The position numbers were made by a program, and so were the translations under genes. A model generated the notes under the pieces. The model did no database searches. It had not been told where the DNA came from and was given only the letters and a program-made list of their open reading frames with translations. Below, in pieces: positions 58,746 through 64,000 of a stretch of 64,000 bases of DNA; position 1 is the stretch's first letter; each line of letters starts with the position of its first letter. The stretch covers positions 316,631 through 380,630 of the forward strand of contig BCKE01000004.1 in the NCBI GenBank assembly GCA_001600495.1, given 5' to 3'. This stretch comes from Pilasporangium apinafurcum. Taxonomy: Eukaryota > Oomycota > Peronosporomycetes > Pythiales > Pythiaceae.

Positions 58746-59408
58746 ATGGCGGCGAAAACAGCGATTGGGTGCGGTTTTTGCTGTTGCAAAACGCTAAGAC
58801 AGCGCAACACAATCGTCTATGAGGTCTGAAGAAATATATAATTATCTCAGTAATTAGAGCTATCGCAATAACTGCATGAGTGGGCTTGACAGGATCCGTC
58901 TGTGTTGGCGATAGTGGATTGGAATCCACGCGCCACGAAGCATTTACTGGTGATTCCGCGGGAACATATCCCTTCAGTCGACGATCTCACTGATACACAC
59001 TACGAATTATGTACCGAGCATGTGCATCTATGGTTATTAGGATAATATCGTGCTATGAAGACTGATTAGTTGTGCTGGCCACATGTAGTAAAACACATGA
59101 TTGCGACTGGAACGGAGCTCTTGGAGAAAGATGGCTACACTGATCCAGCGAACCGCCAGTGAGTCCATAGCATTATAGGCGGTGCATGCGTCCACCATTT
59201 TTACGTTCAAACACATGCATTGTATAGACTTGGCTTCCATCGACCACCATTTGCGTCTGTCAAGCACCTCCACCTTCATTGTCTGGGTCTTCCCTTCCGT
59301 CCCAGTTGGAACCGATTGCGCTTTACCGAGTCATTTCTGCATTCATACGTTCATGCCGATAATGTTTTACAGACGATGCGTCCTAACACAAATTATACAA
59401 CGAGATAG
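58746..59408 (+). CDS. HIT-family hydrolase, HINT3-type
   Basis: Exons 58746-58823, 58893-59010, 59089-59158 and 59228-59408; 148 aa. Built from four small exons: GCGFCC near the start, then TIVYE joined to DPSVLAIVDWNPRATKHLLV, then LLKHMIATGTELLEKDGY, then LGFHRPPFASVKHLHLHCLG. The histidine triad H-x-H-x-H (His102, 104, 106) is intact. HINT-type enzymes hydrolyse nucleoside phosphoramidates such as AMP-lysine. The HMxxxG helix and FHxPPF before the triad resemble HINT3. An in-frame TAG just upstream fixes the ATG. The donor of intron 1 (GAG|gtctga) is weak but is required by homology. Confidence 0.88.
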
Positions 59409-59546
59409 ATTGCATTAAAGTCCAATACTCTATGTTGAGTAGCGAAGTGTAAAGATGATATGCCAGAGGAGATAATATCATATGATTAAAATCCACGTCT
59501 AACCTCCCTCAAAGCCGGTTTATCACTTCGATTTCTTCGTTACACT

Positions 59547-60143
59547 TTACTCGTACGACCCCGACTCAATAAACTTAAACTGTTGGTTCTGTGTGCTTTG
59601 TGGTTTCGTCTTCACCACGTACTTGTTGACTCTAATAGACTTGAGCAAGCCCTCCGACATCTCCCGAAACGTTTCCTCCAGACTCTCGATCGTTTCGTTG
59701 TGGGAATTTACCAGTTTCTGTAGCGTCTCGATATTTTTTTCACGTGGCTTGTCGAGCATCAGCTGTCGATCTTCCTCTTCCATCTCCGGATCCTCCCTAG
59801 TGCGCAATAACAATGGGATATCCGCCGGATTGGGCGTCGCCATTCGCGGAACGCACGCAAAATGCTGCACTAAATCCGGAATTTCTTCATTCATGTTCTC
59901 CAATTGTTTTGCGATCACCATGTACTGACTCAGCAATTCCGGCCTACACCAGACAATTAATGATGGGTTTGTTTCCAAGCAGTGCTATTGATCAATATTA
60001 TGTAGTAAACAGCGGTTTTACCAGGTGCTGGCAGGATTCCACGCCAAGTTGTGCTCTAAGCGTGCGATTGTGTGTCGCAGGTGGTCTGCACGCGCGCGGA
60101 TACTACTCAACGCGCGGTCCACATCACCTCCGCCGCTTTGCAT
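59547..60143 (-). CDS. MED8: Mediator subunit MED8
   Basis: Exons 60022-60143 and 59547-59943; 172 aa. Helical protein: a first helix HLRHTIARLEHNLAWNPAST, then WPELLSQYMVIAKQL created across the splice, a hinge with VPRMATPNPADIPLLLRTRE, and the DPEMEEEDRQLM helix. This order matches MED8 of the Mediator head module, including the LRT(K/R)xDPExEE motif. Mediator links transcription factors to RNA polymerase II. Length is near the fungal and plant minimum for the family. Confidence 0.8.
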
Positions 60144-60771
60144 CTTATCAGCAGTATGGGCAAATCGTTCGTTCTGCAACTGTTAGGTTTCTTGTAACTA
60201 GGCAGTCTCTAATATCTTATAAGCCCTTCAAAATAGTGCGATAAAGCTACCATGATTGGCAGGTCCTACTTATTACAGAGGACAGTGAAAATGTTACGAT
60301 ATTTTTTTCAATAACATGCGATCACGTGAGGAAAGAGAAATTTGTTTTCGTCCGCGGGTTCAACGACTTCACTTTGTCAAGGCTGAGATATTAATTTGGG
60401 TAAATTGATAGATTTTTGTAGAGAGTAGCGCAGACAGATAAATTGTGCGTAAGGAGCTTTACTACACGAGCACACATGGTGTGTTCTGTACATTGTGAGT
60501 AGATGTGTTCTTCAAAAGTAAGATGAGCACAGTCGCTGAAGGAGGGTGACATTCTCATTGCCCTCCGTAATAAGGAAAGTATCGCGATTCATGTCGAATG
60601 CTAGCTTGACTTGCTTTGTATGTTTCAAATGCAAACATTCAATCTTGTTATACTCCACTATATCAAGAAGACATTCTTGTCTGCGTAATGGAGCGCTTAT
60701 GACTAAGATGTTTATAGTAAGAATTTAACATCTCGAAATGCTTACCACATTTTTCACATATCTTACTTTTG
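60144..60771. other. Spacer with repeat copy A
   Basis: 628 bp between MED8 and the oxygenase-like gene. It contains a 30-nt repeat at 60544-60573. In one frame this repeat lies within a short peptide-like stretch (LKEGDILIALRNKESIAIHV), which may be a remnant of a mobile-element gene. Confidence 0.4.
60544..60573 (+). repeat. 30-nt direct repeat, copy A
   Basis: GGGTGACATTCTC-AT-TG-C-CCTC-C-GTAATAA. It matches copy B at 61791-61820 in the same orientation at 26 of 30 positions. The pair flanks the oxygenase-like gene. Confidence 0.6.
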
Positions 60772-61509
60772 TCATTTTATGCTCTGTATTGAGCCACAAT
60801 ATCTGCTTTTTTTGGATTGTTGGGACAAATGCGGGCATGATTCCGCACCTTGAGACGTGTATCCGCAAAAAAATGGGCAATTGGCACACTTGTATGTCTT
60901 GAATGGCACAGCTTCTGTCACGTTTTCTTCCCATTCGATGCCTTTGACTGCGAACGTACAATAGATACAATAATTGATGGGATCGAATGATGCACCAGCA
61001 TGTACAAGATCGTCTCGAAAGATAAGACAATCACCAGGACCGAATTTAATTACCCTACGATTCAGAGGATCTGCCTCAGCAAAACATGTCTCGTGCACAA
61101 CCAAATTGGTTTCCGGCATCATGCTGATTATGGCACTAGCTTGAATGGTCTTGAACTTTGTACGAGCCCGACCAATCTTAGAGCTTGGAATGTCATGATG
61201 GGCTTCTTGTTCAGTGCCACCTGGAAGACTCTTGATGACAACCCACTGCTTCGCAATCCAATGCATGTTGGCTTTATCAATCACATTCTTCATTATATTC
61301 TCCAAATCCGTGAAGGTCTTGATTGAAGACTTCATGAATGGAGCTTGCATTCGATATTCATCGTACCCATTGCTATACACTTCTTTCAAAATAGCATCGT
61401 AGTTTAAGTTTTCAACTCGTTCCAGTGCTGCTTCAACAACATCAGCTGAAACAATACCATTGAGAAGCACATAACCCTTCTCCCAAAAATTCTTGAGATT
61501 CGTTTCCAT
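60772..61509 (-). CDS. 2OG-Fe(II) oxygenase-like (PhyH-type) protein with Cys-rich tail
   Basis: 245 aa, single exon, ATG at 61509. The fold follows phytanoyl-CoA dioxygenase relatives: an N-terminal WEKGYVLLNGIVSADVVE, iron ligands H-x-D in EAHHDIP and the distal His in DDLVHAGASFD. The usual 2-oxoglutarate Arg after the distal His is not obvious. A C-terminal Cys cluster (YKCANCPFFCGYTSQG, SCPH, RYC) may bind zinc and is not part of the usual domain. Flanking 30-nt direct repeats suggest that the gene sits in or next to a mobile or duplicated segment. Substrate unknown. Confidence 0.6.
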   Translation of the reverse strand: METNLKNFWEKGYVLLNGIVSADVVEAALERVENLNYDAILKEVYSNGYDEYRMQAPFMKSSIKTFTDLENIMKNVIDKANMHWIAKQWVVIKSLPGGTEQEAHHDIPSSKIGRARTKFKTIQASAIISMMPETNLVVHETCFAEADPLNRRVIKFGPGDCLIFRDDLVHAGASFDPINYCIYCTFAVKGIEWEENVTEAVPFKTYKCANCPFFCGYTSQGAESCPHLSQQSKKSRYCGSIQSIK

Positions 61510-61958
61510 TGTACTTGCCGTTGATGCTGAAAATGAAGAAATGAGGACGACAACTTATGGCATTGATCAATTGTCCAATCAGCGGGTTAACCAGTATATG
61601 TCATTGATCTATTGTACAATCAGTGGACCAACTAGCAGACTAATCAGATTTGATTGCCTGTCTTTTGCAGAGAGAGAATGTAGGAAAAAAGAATGTGTTG
61701 TCTAGTGTTGTAGAGTATTTTACTCGCAGTGGCTAGACGATAGCTGGATCTTCACCACTCATGGGTGAAGAGCTCCCACATTATTGCTCGGGGTGACATT
61801 CTCGGTGTCCTCTGTAATAAATGTGAATAAAATCGGAATGCATATCGGTGTTCATGATATCAGGAAGTTATGCCATGTACGGCTTCTAATTCCTTCTTAA
61901 TGCGTTCATAGACGCAATTGACGAAGACGGCAGTGCTCCTACTAATGTAGATGTCTTC
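61510..61958. other. Spacer with repeat copy B
   Basis: About 450 bp between the oxygenase-like gene start and the Rab1 3' end. Repeat copy B lies at 61791-61820. No gene was seen. Confidence 0.4.
61791..61820 (+). repeat. 30-nt direct repeat, copy B
   Basis: GGGTGACATTCTC-GG-TG-T-CCTC-T-GTAATAA, the partner of 60544-60573, 1247 bp away. Flanking bases diverge quickly, with only patchy likeness (ATCGGAATGCATATCG versus ATTCATGTCGAATG). Confidence 0.6.
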
Positions 61959-63067
<1,109 letters not shown>

Positions 63068-63196
63068 GGTAAATCAGCTAAATGGATCGATCTCGAATGA
63101 TTTAAAGTTGGTCGTTCAGCACACTGCGATACAAGAGCGTTTTATGCTCTATTTCGCGGATTACTTGGCAAGCTAGTAATGGAAGCTACGCGTGAG

Positions 63197-63468
63197 TTAG
63201 TGCTTCTTCCTGTGTGCAGCTCCGTCTGCGTTACTTGCTTCTTTTGGTCTGCTATGCTCTTGTGCCACTTGGGGATTCTTCTTGCTTTTTCTGCTAACCT
63301 ACAAAAACAAGAACATAACCATCAGTAATAATCGTTTTACGAAGGGTTATTCATTATAAAAGTATTAAACAATTACATATTGTTAATAGTAAAAGCGTAA
63401 CGACAAAGTATATATTAAAAGAAAGAGGCTTTCCGTGCACCTACCTGGTTTGAGCGGTCCAGATCCAT
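63197..63468 (-). CDS. Possible 41-aa basic protein
   Basis: Exons 63445-63468 (MDLDRSNQ) and 63197-63298, separated by a 146-nt AT-rich intron with a strong acceptor (TTCTTGTTTTTGTAG). The second exon encodes VSRKSKKNPQVAQEHSRPKE and ends HRKKH. The frame is open with an upstream TGA before the ATG. The product is highly basic and probably disordered; no family was recognised. It lies 130 bp upstream of Rab1 on the same strand. The alternative is that this is non-coding 3' flank of the Fanzor/TnpB element, or a Rab1 5' UTR exon. Confidence 0.35.
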
Positions 63469-63479
63469 GATCTGGACCG
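63455..63479 (-). repeat. Perfect 11-bp hairpin with ATG as loop
   Basis: Arms CGGTCCAGATC and GATCTGGACCG with a 3-nt loop, which on the minus strand is ATG. The loop would be the start codon of the putative 41-aa protein. The hairpin is 180 bp downstream of the Fanzor/TnpB stop. Confidence 0.75.
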
Positions 63480-63658
63480 ATCTACCAACCGTCCCACAAT
63501 TGCATCATGGTACGTTCCGTGTTTTGTTGCGCCTAAGGAGATCCGCATAGATGCCAAAGATACCAAAGTACCGGACACCTACTCCCTCTTGGGCCTATAA
63601 CACCAGTAAANCTGGCAGGACTCCTCGAAGAAGGCGACTTCGATATTTTTTTGNTTTA
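63480..63658 (-). other. 3' flank of the Fanzor/TnpB gene, possible guide-RNA end
   Basis: 180 bp between the nuclease stop and the hairpin at 63455. In TnpB and Fanzor elements the omega RNA and right end lie just here, overlapping or following the 3' end of the gene. The stretch has two ambiguous bases and no gene on the minus strand. No element end could be placed by eye. Confidence 0.25.
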
Positions 63659-64000
63659 TCAGGCGAAGTGTTCGCGCAAGATAGATCCGCCGATATTCTT
63701 GTGGAAGATGTTCTTTGCGGCACTTACATCACGATCGTGATCAAANGTGCACTTCTTGCATTTGAATGTCTCGCTTCCACTGAGTCTCTTGTTGATCTTC
63801 CCGCAGCGTGAGCACGAGATGGACGTGTATCTCTCACAGACTTCTTCCAAGTGTCCGCCTGTGCGCTCCATCTTCTGTGTTAGGAGCATTCTAAACTGAT
63901 AATGTGACTGAGCCAACATCATCCGCGTCGTCGGACTTGAAATCTTGCGCTTGCGTCCACGTACTGTCAGCATCTCCTCTGGCTCCCATAAGTTTCTTGG
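63659..64000 (-). mobile_element. TnpB/Fanzor-type RNA-guided nuclease homologue, C-terminal part
   Basis: The frame runs off the right window edge and ends at a TGA at 63659. At least 110 residues are visible. They show the RuvC C-terminal block: a helix with MMLAQSHYQFRMLLTQKMER, the catalytic-Glu strand VCERYTS, a zinc ribbon SCSRCGKINKRLSGSETFKC then KKC, and the DRD motif in HDRDVSAAKNI. This order (E-x-YTS, CxxCG, CxxC, DRDxxAAxN) is diagnostic of TnpB and its eukaryotic Fanzor relatives. The Glu and Asp of the RuvC triad are present; the first Asp lies outside. Ambiguous bases occur at 63611, 63654 and 63746, the last inside the zinc ribbon. Confidence 0.8.

Noticed and set aside
63551-63811. 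Plus-strand frame starting MPKIPKYRTPTPSW
   Set aside because: Most of it is antisense to the Fanzor/TnpB C-terminus and contains ambiguous codons; no support beyond an ATG.

Overview
This is a gene-dense nuclear segment of a eukaryote, most likely an oomycete. The pointers are a GPI-anchored elicitin-like protein (25689-26270), a PH domain-protein kinase-EF hand fusion (11565-13781), compact genes, short GT-AG introns (mostly about 50-170 nt, many single-exon genes) and intergenic gaps often of only 50-400 bp. I cannot fix the genus. No rRNA, tRNA or CRISPR array was seen.

Layout. 1-13.8 kb: NECAP-type endocytic adaptor, kinesin, F-box protein, DOT1-like methyltransferase, Rsa3-like protein, an NTE-type patatin lysophospholipase, and the PH-kinase-EF hand protein. 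15.5-20.1 kb: one eight-exon minus-strand gene joining LRRs, eleven IQ motifs, a WW domain, a B-box-like zinc domain and three WW-like repeats. 20.8-32.1 kb: POT peptide transporter, an unknown 568-aa protein, elicitin, Elongator subunit ELP1, and a double-domain peroxiredoxin. 33.5-40.8 kb: a membrane-anchored papain-like protease, a PREY/Trm112-like protein, an ELYS-like nucleoporin and a PX-RING protein. 42.1-48.0 kb: a 40-aa OST4, mitochondrial DnaJ, and a divergent Hsp70 flanked by two ABM-domain paralogues. 48.7-55.2 kb: an STE-like pseudokinase, TDP1, beta-carbonic anhydrase and TAF12. 55.2-63.1 kb: a 21-bp hairpin downstream of TAF12, a domesticated MULE transposase, a HINT3-type HIT protein, MED8, a 2OG-Fe(II) oxygenase-like gene between short direct repeats, and Rab1. 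63.2-64.0 kb: a possible 41-aa basic protein gene and the C-terminal part of a TnpB/Fanzor-type RNA-guided nuclease homologue, cut by the window edge.

Most genes are housekeeping: vesicle traffic (NECAP, Rab1), transcription (MED8, TAF12, DOT1-like), tRNA modification (ELP1), DNA repair (TDP1), N-glycosylation (OST4), nuclear pore (ELYS-like) and mitochondrial protein folding (DnaJ). I see no operon-like functional cluster. The less ordinary items are the Fanzor/TnpB fragment, the miRNA-precursor-like hairpin, the LRR-IQ-WW-B-box gene, the pseudokinase, the ABM/Hsp70 cluster, and a hairpin across the last 5' splice site of Rab1 whose retained intron would remove the prenylation motif.

Exon structures were assembled by eye from GT/AG sites, reading-frame continuity and family conservation. 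They are models, not transcript-confirmed.
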